From the NCBI GenBank assembly GCA_041743125.1, contig JBGTNK010000045.1, forward strand, positions 18,022-82,021: a stretch of 64,000 nucleotides of DNA, written 5' to 3'. Both the position numbers and the translations under genes were made by a program. Positions 36,690 through 48,900 of this stretch are shown piece by piece; position 1 is the stretch's first letter, and each line of letters opens with the position of its first letter. This DNA comes from Terrimonas_B sp041743125. GTDB lineage: Bacteria > Bacteroidota > Bacteroidia > Chitinophagales > Chitinophagaceae. Under the pieces are notes generated by a model. It did no database searches. It saw only the letters and a program-made list of their open reading frames with translations, and had not been told where the DNA came from.

Positions 36690-38081
36690 ATGTTAAAGAT
36701 GATAAATAAGGTTTTTGTTCTTGCTTTTACTTCACTATGGGTTGCCCATGCAGATGGCCAGGTTATTTCAGCGGAACAAAATTATGCCGGTAATTCACCT
36801 GCCGTAGCTATGGTGCAAACGGTATATACTGCTAAAGTTTATGTAAATAAAGTGGAGATAAATGAAGGGAGATTTGCCCAGTTGGTTGATTCTGTAAAAA
36901 GGTTGGATACCACAGACAATATGTTCTCACCCGAAGAAAAGCTGGATATTGTGGTAAAGGCTTTATACAATGCACCATTTCGTTATTTTTCAGCTACTAC
37001 AGAATATTTCAGACAGAACCACAGAATAATATCATCAGGAACTGGTTTTTTTATTACGGGTGATGGTTATTTTATTACCAATGCACATATTATTGACCGG
37101 GACAGCGCATTTATCCGCAAAAAATTTACTATGACCACTTATCAGGATGTAACGGATGAAAATATCAAAGCGTTGCAATCTTCCTGGGATATGACGTTGA
37201 ATGACGAACAGCGAACCTTACTAAATAATGCCTACAGTGCTATTTATTCGCAGGTTTCATCCATGATACTTTTTGATCTTAAACAGGAAATATTTGTGCA
37301 ATCCAGGATTGATGCGAATAACGATCATCTGATCACTAAAAGAATGCCTGCCAGGATCATTATTATGGGTAGCCCTATGCCAGGTAAGGATGTCGCCCTG
37401 TTAAAAGTGGATGGTGAACAGCAACTTCCAACTTTACCGTTTAGTAAAGATGGTGTTGCTAGAATTGGTGAGCAGGTATTAGTATACGGGTATCCCGAGC
37501 CCGTTACAGCAAATACTTTTCTTGCAAGGGAAACGAATATTGAACCAACTCTTACTTCAGGGATCGTAAGTGCTATTAAAAAGTCGGTGGGAGGATGGCC
37601 AGTGATACAGATAGATGCTATTATTACACACGGAAGCAGCGGAAGCCCGGTTTGTGATAATACAGGGAAAGTTATTGGACTGGCTACTTTTGGAACCCTG
37701 GAACAAAAAACCGGTGGCCTCGCGGCGGGTTATAATTTTGCCATTCCTGTTTCCATAATCAAAGAGTTCATAGATACTGTAAATGTAAAACCCAGGATGA
37801 GCCAGGCTTCCCTTGCCTTTAATAAAGGCCTTGATTTTTTTTATAGTGGTTATTATGTAAAAGCATTGAAGCGATTTTCAGGTGTTAGAAAAATTAACAG
37901 TGATTTTCCTTTATTAAATTACTTCATTGAAACCACGGCACAGAAAATAAAAGTGGGAAATGACAGGGACCTGCAAAGGACAAAATCAATATTCAGGATT
38001 TTTGCAGTGATACTTATTGTCGGGGGAATATTTATTTATTACCGGTGGAGACAAAAAGAAAGAATTAGTTCCCTTAATTAA
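36690..38081 (+). CDS. Trypsin-like serine protease with C-terminal membrane anchor
   Basis: A 463-residue exported protease of the S1 fold. Signal-like N-terminus (1-24). Catalytic residues: His133 (ITNAHII), Asp234 (GKDVALLKV), Ser317 (HGSSGSP). The gap between His and Asp is 101 residues, compared with about 30 in DegP, because of a mostly helical insert (about 140-215). There is no PDZ domain. Near the end a short helical repeat-like region (SLAFNKGLDFFYSGYYVKAL) precedes a transmembrane segment (IFAVILIVGGIFIYY) and a basic tail. Thus it is a membrane-anchored periplasmic protease. It shares four bases, tail to tail, with the next gene. Confidence 0.88.
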   Translation: MLKMINKVFVLAFTSLWVAHADGQVISAEQNYAGNSPAVAMVQTVYTAKVYVNKVEINEGRFAQLVDSVKRLDTTDNMFSPEEKLDIVVKALYNAPFRYFSATTEYFRQNHRIISSGTGFFITGDGYFITNAHIIDRDSAFIRKKFTMTTYQDVTDENIKALQSSWDMTLNDEQRTLLNNAYSAIYSQVSSMILFDLKQEIFVQSRIDANNDHLITKRMPARIIIMGSPMPGKDVALLKVDGEQQLPTLPFSKDGVARIGEQVLVYGYPEPVTANTFLARETNIEPTLTSGIVSAIKKSVGGWPVIQIDAIITHGSSGSPVCDNTGKVIGLATFGTLEQKTGGLAAGYNFAIPVSIIKEFIDTVNVKPRMSQASLAFNKGLDFFYSGYYVKALKRFSGVRKINSDFPLLNYFIETTAQKIKVGNDRDLQRTKSIFRIFAVILIVGGIFIYYRWRQKERISSLN

Positions 38082-38566
38082 GTTTCTTCAAATTCAAACT
38101 TCCTTTTCAAAAAGTTGGCTGATAATTCAAATCTCAATTTAACCATGCCATACAGGATGAGAAACTGGAATATCAGCATCATGATATAGATGAAAAGCAT
38201 GAGATATACACCTGAAGAAAACCTCAGAATATTTTTGCCAGTGAGTTTGGCCAATTGAATCAAAGAATTTATTTCTGAGAAAACAAAGCCAAATAAGATT
38301 GAAAGGAATAAAAAATTGACCAGGAATAACCTGTTGAAATTTTTTTTCTGGATATCATTCAGCGGCTCATCAGGATAATTATTATTGAGCAGGTTGACAG
38401 CGGTTATGGTCAGCAAAACCATTGTAAAAAAAAGTGCCAACCCTAAAATACCTCCCCAGGAGGCCTGAAGAAAGAAATGAAAAAGGATGTCCATTAAATT
38501 TAATGCAGCCGCTATCATCTGCACAATACAAATGGCTCTGAAAAGTTTCCAGCGTAGGGGCATCAT
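38078..38566 (-). CDS. Four-helix membrane protein of unknown function
   Basis: A 162-residue protein with four predicted transmembrane helices (about 8-30, 37-58, 83-103 and 119-148) and short loops. No known domain recognised. Its ATG overlaps the aspS stop by four bases (ATGA), so it is translated from the aspS transcript. Its own end overlaps the protease gene on the other strand. It may be a small inner-membrane accessory protein; no function can be assigned. Confidence 0.8.
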   Translation of the reverse strand: MMPLRWKLFRAICIVQMIAAALNLMDILFHFFLQASWGGILGLALFFTMVLLTITAVNLLNNNYPDEPLNDIQKKNFNRLFLVNFLFLSILFGFVFSEINSLIQLAKLTGKNILRFSSGVYLMLFIYIMMLIFQFLILYGMVKLRFELSANFLKRKFEFEET

Positions 38567-40392
38567 TCTTTCAGATCCAATTTTAATTGTAACTCTTCAA
38601 ATTGTTTGTCATCAATTATTGCCGGAGCATCAAGCATGACATCGCGGCCGCTGTTATTTTTGGGGAAGGCTATAAAATCACGGATGCTTTCACTGCCACC
38701 TAATATTGAACAAAGCCGGTCGAAGCCGAATGCAATTCCCCCATGCGGTGGGGCTCCATATTCAAAGGCTCCGAGCAGAAATCCAAATTTGTGTTGTTGT
38801 TCCGCCGCATCCATGCCCAGGGCCGAAAACATTTTTTCCTGTAATTCTTTTTGAAAGATGCGGATAGAGCCACCTCCAATTTCATTTCCGTTCAATACCA
38901 TATCATAGGCGTTTGCCTTTATACCCGCATAGGGATGTTGCAGGTATTCATCTGCATGCTCAATAACAGGGTTGTTACTGATCATTATTTCTATCTGCTC
39001 AGGTTTTGGTGATGTAAACGGATGATGCCTGGCTACCCACCGGTTCCCATCTTCATCGTATTCAAACAATGGAAAGTCCAGAACCCAGAGCAATCTGAAT
39101 TCATCATCCTTTCGTAATCCCAGGATTTTCCCCATTTCAAGACGCAATTCACTGATAGCTTTTCTTGTTCTTTCCTCTGCACCGGCTAATATTAAAACAA
39201 GATCACCAGTTTTTGCACTTGCCGCATCAGCAATTGCTTTTAATTTTTCTTCTGAAAAAAATTTATCGATGCTGCTTTTATAGGTGCCGTCCTTGTTGCA
39301 TTTTATAAAGGCCAAACCTTTCATTCCTATTTGCGGCCGCTTGACCCATTCCGTTAGTTCGTCGGTTTGCTTACGACTATACTCGCTGCAACCGGGTACA
39401 GCTATGGCAAGCACTGTTTCAGCATCATCAAACACTTTAAAGCCTGCGCTATCTATTAATTCTCTTTGATCGTTTTTGCTGGTATATACTGAGGCTGGTT
39501 TTTTCAGATTAAGCAACTGCATGACAAACCGGATATCGGGTTTGTCATTACCATAGTTCCACATCGCATCTTCCCATGTCATTCGCTGAACAGCATCGGT
39601 GTAATGTATATTTTTTACTTCCTTAAAAATATATTTGATAAGACCTTCAAACATTATAAGGATATCTTCCTGTTCTACAAAAGCCATTTCACAATCTATC
39701 TGTGTAAATTCCGGCTGGCGATCTGCCCGGAGATCTTCATCCCTGAAACATTTTACAATCTGGTAATAGCGGTCGTAACCACTTACCATTAATAACTGTT
39801 TAAACGTTTGCGGTGATTGCGGTAAGGCATAGAACTGCCCGGGATTCATCCGGGAGGGTACCACAAAATCCCGGGCTCCTTCCGGTGTAGATTTGATAAG
39901 AAAGGGGGTTTCAATATCCATAAATCCCATACTATGCAGGTAGTTTCTGGCGGCACGACCTGCTGCATACCGCAATTCAAGATTCTTTTTTACAGCGTTT
40001 CTTCTTAAATCCAGAAAGCGATATTTCATACGCAGATCATCACCGCCATCAGTTTTATCCTCAATAGTAAATGGCGGCACAACCGATTTATTCAAAATGC
40101 GGAACGATGAAATATTTATTTCAATGTCGCCAGTGGGTAAGTTGGGATTTTTATTACTTCTTTCGTTTGCTATACCGGTGGCTTGTATTACAAATTCACG
40201 ACCAAGGGGATTGTCATCCAGTTCTTTTGTAAGTTCTTCGCCGAATAATAATTGGGTAATACCAAAGCGATCACGAAGGTCCACAAAAGTAATAGCTCCG
40301 AATTTCCGAATCGTTTGCACCCAACCGGCCAGGGTAATTTGTTCTGAGATATTCTTTAATCTTAATTCGCCGCAGGTATGGGTTCTGTACAT
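38563..40392 (-). CDS. aspS: Aspartyl-tRNA synthetase
   Basis: Charges tRNA(Asp) with aspartate. The 609-residue protein is the bacterial long form, with an N-terminal OB-fold anticodon domain, class II motif 2 (FRDEDLRADRQPEFTQIDCEM in part), the bacterial GAD insertion (about 290-420) and motif 3 GIAFGFDRL. Start at ATG 40390-40392, 25 bases from a near-perfect promoter. The following membrane gene overlaps its stop by four bases. Confidence 0.98.
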   Translation of the reverse strand: MYRTHTCGELRLKNISEQITLAGWVQTIRKFGAITFVDLRDRFGITQLLFGEELTKELDDNPLGREFVIQATGIANERSNKNPNLPTGDIEINISSFRILNKSVVPPFTIEDKTDGGDDLRMKYRFLDLRRNAVKKNLELRYAAGRAARNYLHSMGFMDIETPFLIKSTPEGARDFVVPSRMNPGQFYALPQSPQTFKQLLMVSGYDRYYQIVKCFRDEDLRADRQPEFTQIDCEMAFVEQEDILIMFEGLIKYIFKEVKNIHYTDAVQRMTWEDAMWNYGNDKPDIRFVMQLLNLKKPASVYTSKNDQRELIDSAGFKVFDDAETVLAIAVPGCSEYSRKQTDELTEWVKRPQIGMKGLAFIKCNKDGTYKSSIDKFFSEEKLKAIADAASAKTGDLVLILAGAEERTRKAISELRLEMGKILGLRKDDEFRLLWVLDFPLFEYDEDGNRWVARHHPFTSPKPEQIEIMISNNPVIEHADEYLQHPYAGIKANAYDMVLNGNEIGGGSIRIFQKELQEKMFSALGMDAAEQQHKFGFLLGAFEYGAPPHGGIAFGFDRLCSILGGSESIRDFIAFPKNNSGRDVMLDAPAIIDDKQFEELQLKLDLKE

Positions 40393-40417
40393 GATTTTCC
40401 TTCTTTTTTCTGAGGCG

Positions 40418-40448
40418 CAAAGATAGTAAGGTGTAATCTACCTGCCAA
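40418..40448 (-). promoter_or_regulatory. Bacteroidota-type promoter of aspS
   Basis: Reading leftward: TTG at 40448-40446, a 20-base spacer, then TATCTTTG at 40425-40418. This fits the group-specific TTG / TAnnTTTG pattern. The start codon lies 25 bases beyond the -7 box, so the leader is very short. Confidence 0.7.
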
Positions 40449-40901
40449 TTCACCCGGGTAAAGCGGAAGACTCTTTCCTAATAGTTTATAGCTTTATTTT
40501 TCAAGCGAAGATTTGTATACAATACCTGTTGGTATTTCTAATTAAATGAAGTGATTTATCGGTTTAATAAAAAACGATTCTGCAGAATTAGCATGCGCAT
40601 ATCCTGAAACCAGGAGTATTTGGTTTATTCGCAGCCGTAATAAATGAACCTCCAGCTAGAAATAAAAGCTGCCAATTTTTATGATAGGTCATTCATATTC
40701 AAATTTAATAAGATCATGACCCTACACCGGATAGGAAAAACATCATACATCCATCACAGCAATGAGAAATAATCGACCTTAATAGAAGGTTGATTAATAA
40801 GTGATTTGTAAATAAAACGTAAATTTACCATCGGAAAATAACCTGTATGCGCTTGCAAGTTGAACATTCGTTGTCTATATTTAACAACCGAACCGTACAC
40901 T
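40449..40901. other. Gene-free stretch between aspS and the MtfA-like gene
   Basis: About 450 AT-rich bases with no convincing gene. A 10-base hairpin with one wobble lies at 40771-40795, about 100 bases before the MtfA-like start, and may be a leader structure. No tRNA-like fold seen. Confidence 0.4.
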
Positions 40902-41684
40902 ATGCAATCAATCCTGCAAAGGCTGAGTAATTTGTTTTTTAAAGCCGCTATTACTGCTTCAGCGCCCCAGGCTGAGGAAATTGAAATCGATGATTCCATT
41001 TTTAATAATTATTCCTTTATAATCGGAAGCCTGTTCACTTATTTCAATGATTTACCCCGCGAATCCAAATGGAAATTTGTAAAAAGGGCTCACCAGTTCC
41101 GGAAGCAAAAGAAATTTCATTTTATTGGGTTAGAGAATAATGAAGAAACAGCCATCCTGGTTAGTTCCTCAGCGGTGCAGGTAACGTTTGGTTTAAAAGA
41201 TTACCAGCTTTCTTATTTTAAAGACATATATATTCTTGCGGATGCCTATCATATGGATAATGATGACAAATTATACATCGGGCATGTAGCGCCGGATGGC
41301 ATTTACTTGTCCTGGAAACATTTTTTATATGGTTATTCCTATAAGAATGATAATATAAATGTAGCAGTGCATGAAATGGCACATGCTTTATTGTATAATA
41401 ACTTCTTTGCACAATATGGCATTGATCCGCATTTCAGGTTGAATTATGAAAGATTTTCAACAAGTACAGGTCCCATACTTGCTGATGTTATAGCTAAAAG
41501 ACGCAGTTATTTACGCAGTTATGCCTTTAGCAATATGCATGAGTTTTGGGCGGTAAGTGTAGAAGCTTTTTTTGAAAATCCGGAAGGATTATTGAAGAAT
41601 ATGCCGGACCTGTATGAAGCTATAAGTCATGTATTGAATCAAAACCCTATAACAAAAACTAAACTTTTAAAATCAGAATTATGA
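40902..41684 (+). CDS. MtfA-like zinc metallopeptidase (M90)
   Basis: About 260 residues from the ATG at 40902; a TTG 42 bases upstream gives a longer, less likely form. The zinc site is HEMAH (His157, Glu158, His161) with a further glutamate in HEFWAVSVEAFFE. In E. coli MtfA is a cytosolic peptidase that also binds the glucose repressor Mlc. Bacteroidota lack that system, so the physiological role here is unknown. It is a single rightward gene, convergent with the FAD oxidoreductase. Confidence 0.9.
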   Translation: MQSILQRLSNLFFKAAITASAPQAEEIEIDDSIFNNYSFIIGSLFTYFNDLPRESKWKFVKRAHQFRKQKKFHFIGLENNEETAILVSSSAVQVTFGLKDYQLSYFKDIYILADAYHMDNDDKLYIGHVAPDGIYLSWKHFLYGYSYKNDNINVAVHEMAHALLYNNFFAQYGIDPHFRLNYERFSTSTGPILADVIAKRRSYLRSYAFSNMHEFWAVSVEAFFENPEGLLKNMPDLYEAISHVLNQNPITKTKLLKSEL

Positions 41685-41796
41685 TCACCTTGTTTATTAT
41701 CTACCATTGTCGTCGTTACATCCGTCAATACAAGCAAAAGCGAAACGCATCACTAATGCCATCCATCTGATCATTTTTCCCAAGCATAGAAAGACG

Positions 41797-42864
41797 TTAA
41801 CTGCGGGCTAAAATTCTTGTAAACCTTTTTATATCCGCATCCTCATTTACAGATATTTGATAAATCAAATGATCTGCGAGTTGCTTTGCAAAGTACGGAG
41901 CCAGTGAACATCCTTTTGTACCCATACCATTAAGTATTCCAACGGAATTATGTGTAGGGTGAAGGCCTACAAACGGCCTTCTTTCCAAAGTGGCCGGTCG
42001 CAGGCCGGCACGATGCTCAAGCACCTTGAATGGGATTTTTAGCCATTGCTTTAACATCCGTTCTGTATTTTCCCTAAAGGCTGTTGTTGGATCAGCGTTT
42101 TCAAAATCCCACATATAATTGGAACCCACCCAAAATAAGTTTTCTTCTTTTCCTTTAATAGGAGCCAGGAGCATACTTTTTTTATAAATAAACTGGACAG
42201 GTAAATCGGGGATATGCAAAACCAGTGCTTCGCCTTTATTAGGAGCAAAAGGAAGAAGGTTGAAAAAGGGATTTTCTATACCTGCAGTACCATCGCAAAA
42301 GATGATCTTTCGGGCTACTATGTTTTTATAATTAATATTATTTGTTCCTGTTTTTAGATGGCTGATATCAAACGTCTCTTTTAATAATTGGCGATCCTTT
42401 TGCAGCTGGCTCCGCCAGGCTGGTAATAATGTTTCCACGTGAGCTGTATACACTGGCCTGATCTCTCCGCAGCCCAGATCATTATTAAAAAGATGATTGA
42501 AATGATTTTGTTCAGGATAGGCATGAACATATTGATCACCAGCTTCAATTTTTTGCAGGTAAGTTTCCCGCATAAACGGGTTAGGAAAAAAATCAATAAT
42601 ACTTTTTTGAGAAATAGTTTCAATGCCCAGGTCGTCGCCGATCTCTCCATATGCCTTCCAGGCAAACGGGAGTATTTCACTGGCCATCCATACCGTCACC
42701 AACCTACGACCGGTAACGGGGTTGATGATCCCGGCCGCTATTTTAGAAGGAGCATTTTTAAAATTGTCGTCAATAACTAAAAAGCTTTGCTTTTCTTTTT
42801 TCAGGTAATAGGAAAGAAAGGTACCGCTGATGCCCTGCCCGATAATAAGATAATCAACCTCCAT
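41797..42864 (-). CDS. FAD-dependent oxidoreductase of the DAO family
   Basis: A 355-residue flavoprotein. The dinucleotide-binding start is YLIIGQGISGTFLSYYL, and the family end GLRPATLERRPFVGLHP and GMGTKGCSLAPYFAKQLAD are both present. It resembles glycine oxidase/ThiO and the FAD domain of MnmC. No fused methyltransferase and no signal are present. The substrate, an amino acid or amine, cannot be told. It lies between convergent mtfA-like gene and the macroglobulin gene upstream, 83 bases apart and co-directional. Confidence 0.88.
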   Translation of the reverse strand: MEVDYLIIGQGISGTFLSYYLKKEKQSFLVIDDNFKNAPSKIAAGIINPVTGRRLVTVWMASEILPFAWKAYGEIGDDLGIETISQKSIIDFFPNPFMRETYLQKIEAGDQYVHAYPEQNHFNHLFNNDLGCGEIRPVYTAHVETLLPAWRSQLQKDRQLLKETFDISHLKTGTNNINYKNIVARKIIFCDGTAGIENPFFNLLPFAPNKGEALVLHIPDLPVQFIYKKSMLLAPIKGKEENLFWVGSNYMWDFENADPTTAFRENTERMLKQWLKIPFKVLEHRAGLRPATLERRPFVGLHPTHNSVGILNGMGTKGCSLAPYFAKQLADHLIYQISVNEDADIKRFTRILARS

Positions 42865-42947
42865 CCTGCAAAAATAAGTTCATCAGCCAGTATTGTTGAC
42901 CTTAAGGATAACTATAATAATCCCAATGATTTTATAACCACAATATT

Positions 42948-45900
42948 TCACTCTACGCGGATACGTATGCCTTCACTATGAGATGAAAACTCGGGAGCAT
43001 ACATACTTTGAATGCTGGTAATGCCATTACTGAAATCTCCGGTATGCGTAATAAATAAAGGATATTCGAAAACATAAGTGCCCTTTTGGAGGTTGCCAAA
43101 AAAGAAATGGGTGCTGGCATCCCTGGTGGTTTCATAATAACCCAAACTGCCTTGCCATTTGTAGCTGCTTAATACATTTACCGGTTCCATAGCTGAGGCA
43201 CGCATGTCTTTCATATGCACATATTCCATTTGCCTGTCCACCCGCAATTCAATACGTACTTTAATTTTATATCCTATTTTTAGAATATCCCCGTCATTTA
43301 CGGGTGTCAGTACGGGTCCCCGATCTGTATTTTTTTCAACAAATAATTTTTTCTCCAGTTGGAGTGGGGTAGAAGCATTAGTAATCTTATCCAAATTTTC
43401 AAAATATTGCCAGTATATACCTCCCCATGAAGAAACTCCCTTGAGATCTTTGCCTGGATCCTGGCTTACAGTTATTGAAATATTTCCCAGTTCAGGTGTT
43501 ACAGTTTTACCTTCGAGTATCTTTTTAAAATATCCCGTTCCGGCTTCCTTCTTATTTCCTGCTGAACTAATAATTGTTTTGCCCAGTTTGATTTGAACAA
43601 CAGGCTCATTGTTCAGCCAGTCAGTTCCTTGTATCAGTAAGGCATAGCAAGCCTCTGCTGTAGCCTTTGTTGATTCCCAATTATTGGTTTGCTTGTTCTT
43701 CAATAGCCATGTTCTCATGTCGTCAACAATACGGATATCTTTTTCAATTTCCTGGAAGGCTTCTATTAATAAAGCTTGCCTCTCCACTGGTGCTTCGTGC
43801 CAGAACCATCCCCTCCTGGCATCTTTCCAATACATGCCCAGTTCTTCGTGTTTGATGGATGTTTCTTTGAGTGATTTTAATATGGATGCGGGTGTTACTT
43901 TTTCTCCGGATCTGTGTAGTGCTAATGCGATCATTCCCTGCATGAATTTATTTTGCTGCGTCCATGTTAGTTGTGCCCGGCTTTTGAAATAGTCATATGC
44001 TTTGGTATTCGCTGCAGATATTTTGTATTCAGGAAAAAAACTCCGCATATATAAATACTGAACGATACTGTAATCAGGAGAGTATTTTTTGAGATCCGTT
44101 TTGTACTTAAGAAGATCATCATAATCCTTTTTTATTTTATTATCCAAATAAGGAATGGCTGTTGCTACTATTTCTTCCAGGCTGGCATCCCCTTGTCCTT
44201 TGAGTTTTTTAAGGTGGCCAATTCCTGTTATTATATATTGTGTCATATAACGATCATCGGGGCCACCCATGAACCAAACAAATCCGCCATTACTGCTTTG
44301 CATTTGCTTCAGCTTTTCATATGAGTTATTTAATTCTTTACTCATACGGACCATATCGAATAGTAAGGCGAGATTCTTTTTTTGTTCGGCTTCTGTTTTA
44401 GCTTGTAATACCCAGGGTGTTTCTTCCAGCAGAATAGCTTTTAATTCCTGGTTTTTCTGCAGGTTGCTCATGAACGCCGCACTGTCGGCTATTTTCCATT
44501 GGTCAAATATCTTCCGGATGCGGGGGGATGAATTGGCTATTAATGATGCAATAGAATTAGCATAATACCGGTTCCAGGTTTGTTCGGCACAATCGTATGG
44601 ATATTCTGCCAGGTAAGGCAATGCCTGTATGGCGTACCAGGCAGGATTGGATGTATATTCCACCGTTAAAGCATAATGCTGTAAAGTTTCACTGTTGCCT
44701 GATTTTAATAATTTATCAAAACTAAAATGTTTTGTTCCTGCCCCCTTCATATGTAATGACATGGTCTCCGTAACTAACATACGGTTACTGAGAACCGGCA
44801 ATGCATTTTCCTCTCCATCTGAAAAAAAATCAGCCTTCGCTATAATTCGCCAGAGCAAAACCTTGTTAAACTGATAGGGAACCGCCATAGGAAACTTCAC
44901 CGATTCGCTTTGCCCTGCCGCTATAGTGAAAAATTGTTTAGGCATGATGTTATTGAACCATCCGTCTACCGGTTGATTGGTACTGGCATCTATCAATTGC
45001 AATTCGGCCTGGCCGGTTAATTCTTTCTCACTGAGATTAACTATTTTGGAACTGAATTCTATTTTATCGCCTTCTCTTAAAAATCTAGGTGCGTTCGGCT
45101 GCACCATCAATTGTTTTTGCGTGATGATCTCTTTTTCACTGTATCCTAAAGCACCATCTTTTGTATGGGCCAATGCCTGGAATTTCCATTTGGTCAATGC
45201 TTCCGGCATAGTAAAAGAAAATTCAATACCGCCCTTTTCGTCTGTTTTTAAATCCGGGAAAAAGAAAGCGGTCTCCTTGAAATTTTTTCGAACCTGGACA
45301 ACTGAATTATCGAATGAAGGTTTACCTTTTGCTTTAACTACTCCTCCTGAATCTGATTCCTGTTGATTGGGCAATGGCTCATTTCTTACTTCATCGTCTT
45401 TAGCTATTGACGGTGGACTCATTTTCATTTCAGCCATCTCTAATCCAACCGCTCTGCCAGTAAGTGCCCGGTCCATATCTCTTCCGTATCCCACAGTAAT
45501 AACTTCCCCATATAAAGGAGAAATCAACTGGTCATATTGTTTGGGAAAAAATTTTGAATCCGGATAAACGCCTGGTTTAACGTTCGATTCAATCTTTGCA
45601 AAATTCTGATTACCATTCCAGCCTCTTCCGCTGTAATAAGATGGCCAGACAGAAGGCTTATTCCACTGGTGCGGATAAAATTGATCCAATGATGCATCAT
45701 ACATACTGGCAAGCATTTCTGCCGCAACCTTTTCATTTTTATTACCCGTCATCTTCAGTTTCCATTTTTCTTCGCTGCCCGGCAAAGTCTTGTCGCGATA
45801 GGTTGCATATTCTATTACCAATTCCTTGTTGGTCCATGGCACCGTTATAGTTTGATTAAATTGGTAAACGCGGTTGTGTTTAACAAACAACCAGCTGACT

Positions 45901-48900
45901 CCATAGCCACCACGGTCCGCTTCCGTAGCTGAGAATTCGAAGGAACGTTTTTCATGATTTAATTTTGTATAAGTATAATTGGTATTGGCTGATCCTGGTT
46001 CCCTGGCTTCTGTACTTTTGTCCGTTTGTTGCAACAGGAATAAATTATCAGCTGACGTCCCCAACTTTACCGTGGTTTTTTCACCCGGCTCAATGGGTTT
46101 TGCTCCCTCGGTCCATAAATATTTCGGGGAATTCAATTGATTGTCTTTTTCATCATACAATTCAATGAATTTTATATCACTTACTTCCTCTCCATATTTG
46201 TCCTTTGAAGAAATTTGAACAGCGTAAGCTCCGGGAGCTATACCCGCAGCAGCCAGTGGCCAGTCACCACCGGCCCTTAGGGAATCACTTTTTTCATAAA
46301 CTATCTCTCCTTTTTCCCGGCTTTTTAAATCAGTTTCATTATCATATTCGTCATGCGGAAAATTTTTCAGGTATTCTTCTTTGGTCATTACAAACTGATC
46401 GGGCCTTTCCCAATACCTGTTACGGATCAATCGTTGTTCATCCTTTAACCTTGTTATAATAACTTTTACATAAGCCGGCACAAATTCACCATTCATATTT
46501 TCAGTCCGTATCGATAATGTTTTTAGGCTATCAGCCGTAATTGTGGCCGGTATATTGGTTTTAATTATTAAGGATTTGTAGCTTACTGAAATTCTTTGTT
46601 CGCCGCTCCTCGTTTCTCCATTGATGTCAGTTATGTCGGCATATACTGTATAATCAAATATAGGGTCCAGTTTTTTATCTATGCTGAGGTCAGGAATGGC
46701 AATAAAATCAATTGAAAATTTTCCGTCCTTATCTGTGGTTGCTTCACCATGGGCTATCTCCATAGGTGCTGCTGGTGGAAACCATCCCCGCCAGAAGAGC
46801 CATGGATATATAAACCTGGGCTGGCGAACCACCCGGTATTTCACCGGGGCCCCATCTATATTGTTACCCGCATATGCTTTTGCATACCCGGTTATTTTAA
46901 TACTGTCCTTTACTTTATAAGTCTTTTTCAGCGGTTCGTAGTCTACATAGAATTTGGGTCGTTTATATTCTTCCACCTGCAAGCCTGCATAGCCATTGTC
47001 GTTTTTTGTATATAAACTAAAGCTCCCGTTCAAACCAGTTGAAGGCAATTGGAATTTACCGGAGAAGGAGCCATATTCATTTGTTTTTACTTTTATTGAA
47101 TCCACATCGCGGGCATTGGCATCACGCAGGTAAATAGTGGTTTCGTATTCGTTATTAGCCCGGGCCTTCTTCTCCTCTTTCACCCTGTTAAGTACAATAC
47201 CTTTAAAAAACAAAGTTTGCCCCGGGCGGTAAATGCTACGGTCAGTAAATATAAAAACAGTGGAAATATTTTTTGGTGAAGGTTCTTCATTATTCCGGTA
47301 ATAATAATCATTGATCAGGTCGTTCATGAAGAGCCGGTCATTTTTATAGGCGATGTCCAACTGGTAAGAAAAATTGCTATATCGTTTGCCTGCTTCTTCA
47401 GTTTGTTTTTCTTTTTTGAAAAAACCATTGGTATTGGTTTTATAGAGTTTGGTTTTTTCTGTAATGTATTTAGACTGCCTGTAATCGTATTTTTGTTCCC
47501 ATACCTGTACGGAGGCATTTGAAATAGGCTGACCATTATCACGGTTAAGAACAAAAAAGTCATCCTCCTTATTTACAAAACTGATATTAGAAATATAAAA
47601 TAACCGGGCCCCAATTAATGTTTTTTTGTCGCTGAAATTTTTATCAGTCCCAGCCAGCAATATATACTCTCCCTGGGGAAGAGCATCTATTTTTATTTCT
47701 ACGTTGTGTGTTTGCATATCGTTAGTAGCAGGCAGCGGCTGCTCCCAAGTTCGAACAGTCGCGGCCGCAAGTATACCGGACCAATACTTATCTCCGTACT
47801 GATCTTGCAATAGTTTTTTCAATTGGGCACCAGGTTTAATAAGCCGAAGATGTAATTGAGTAAAATTGCGGTACTCTATCAATGCCCTGAAGGGTAGTTC
47901 CGGCACATTAACCTTTTCTATGCTGAACTGCAATTGCCTGCTGTTTATCTGGGTGAGCAGGTTATAACAGTTGATTTTACCTTCTGATGAATCTTTTTGT
48001 AACAAAATTCTCTGGCATATTTCTTTTGCTTTTATCCTGTCATACCGGTGAGCCGTATCACCAAACGGGCTGTACCCCGAAGCCTGCTGCTCATAAAAGG
48101 CGGCCATGAGATACCAGGCTTGTGAAGCAACCGGCCTGTTTTCATATTGACGGGCTATATGGTTAATAGCATTAAAATACAATTGTTCTTTTTCAGGATG
48201 CACCGATTTATTTTTTACAAATTGAATGCGATGAATATCTGCATCAACCAGGGCATCAGGGTTGGCATCTCTTAAATGAAAGGCTAACAGTTTTTGATAG
48301 ATTAATAAGGCATTGTATTCTAAAGAAAGCGAATCTTTAGTACTAAACTTTTTATTTATAAATTCTTGTGCTGGTTTAAAAGCAGCGGCTTCGTCAATTT
48401 CAAATGCATAGGCTGGCCTGGAAATATCTCTTTCATCATTTTCAAAATAACTTAATGCTCGTTGGGCCAGAAGATCATAGAGCGTAGGCCGGAGGTGACG
48501 CATATTTCCTTTTAAAATTACTGCGTCAAAAAGTTGAAGTGATATTTTTTGCAAAAGCCTATCCTGCCGGATGGATTGCAAATAAAGTTCTCCTGTCTTT
48601 TTATGAAAATCTGCTGCTGTCCAGGTAGCGATGTCCTCTTTCCTGGATTGAGAAGTGGTTGTTCTGTTGTAAAGTACCCATCTGTTTTGCTGAAAATAAT
48701 TCCAGTACATTTCAGCGAGCATACTCTTTAGTATATCGGCTACGGGTTCTTTACTTTCCGCAATTTCTTTTTCCATTTCCGAGATGGAAAAAATATCATT
48801 GTTTTCCCTGTTCTCACGTTGGAGCCCGGTAATATAAACAAGTGCTTTTATTACCTGTGCATCCTGTTTATCCTTTTTTGCCAGGGCATATATTTTTTTT

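Noticed and set aside
42865..42947. Possible small gene or terminator between the FAD oxidoreductase and macroglobulin genes
   Set aside because: The gap is only 83 bases with no stable hairpin or open frame.
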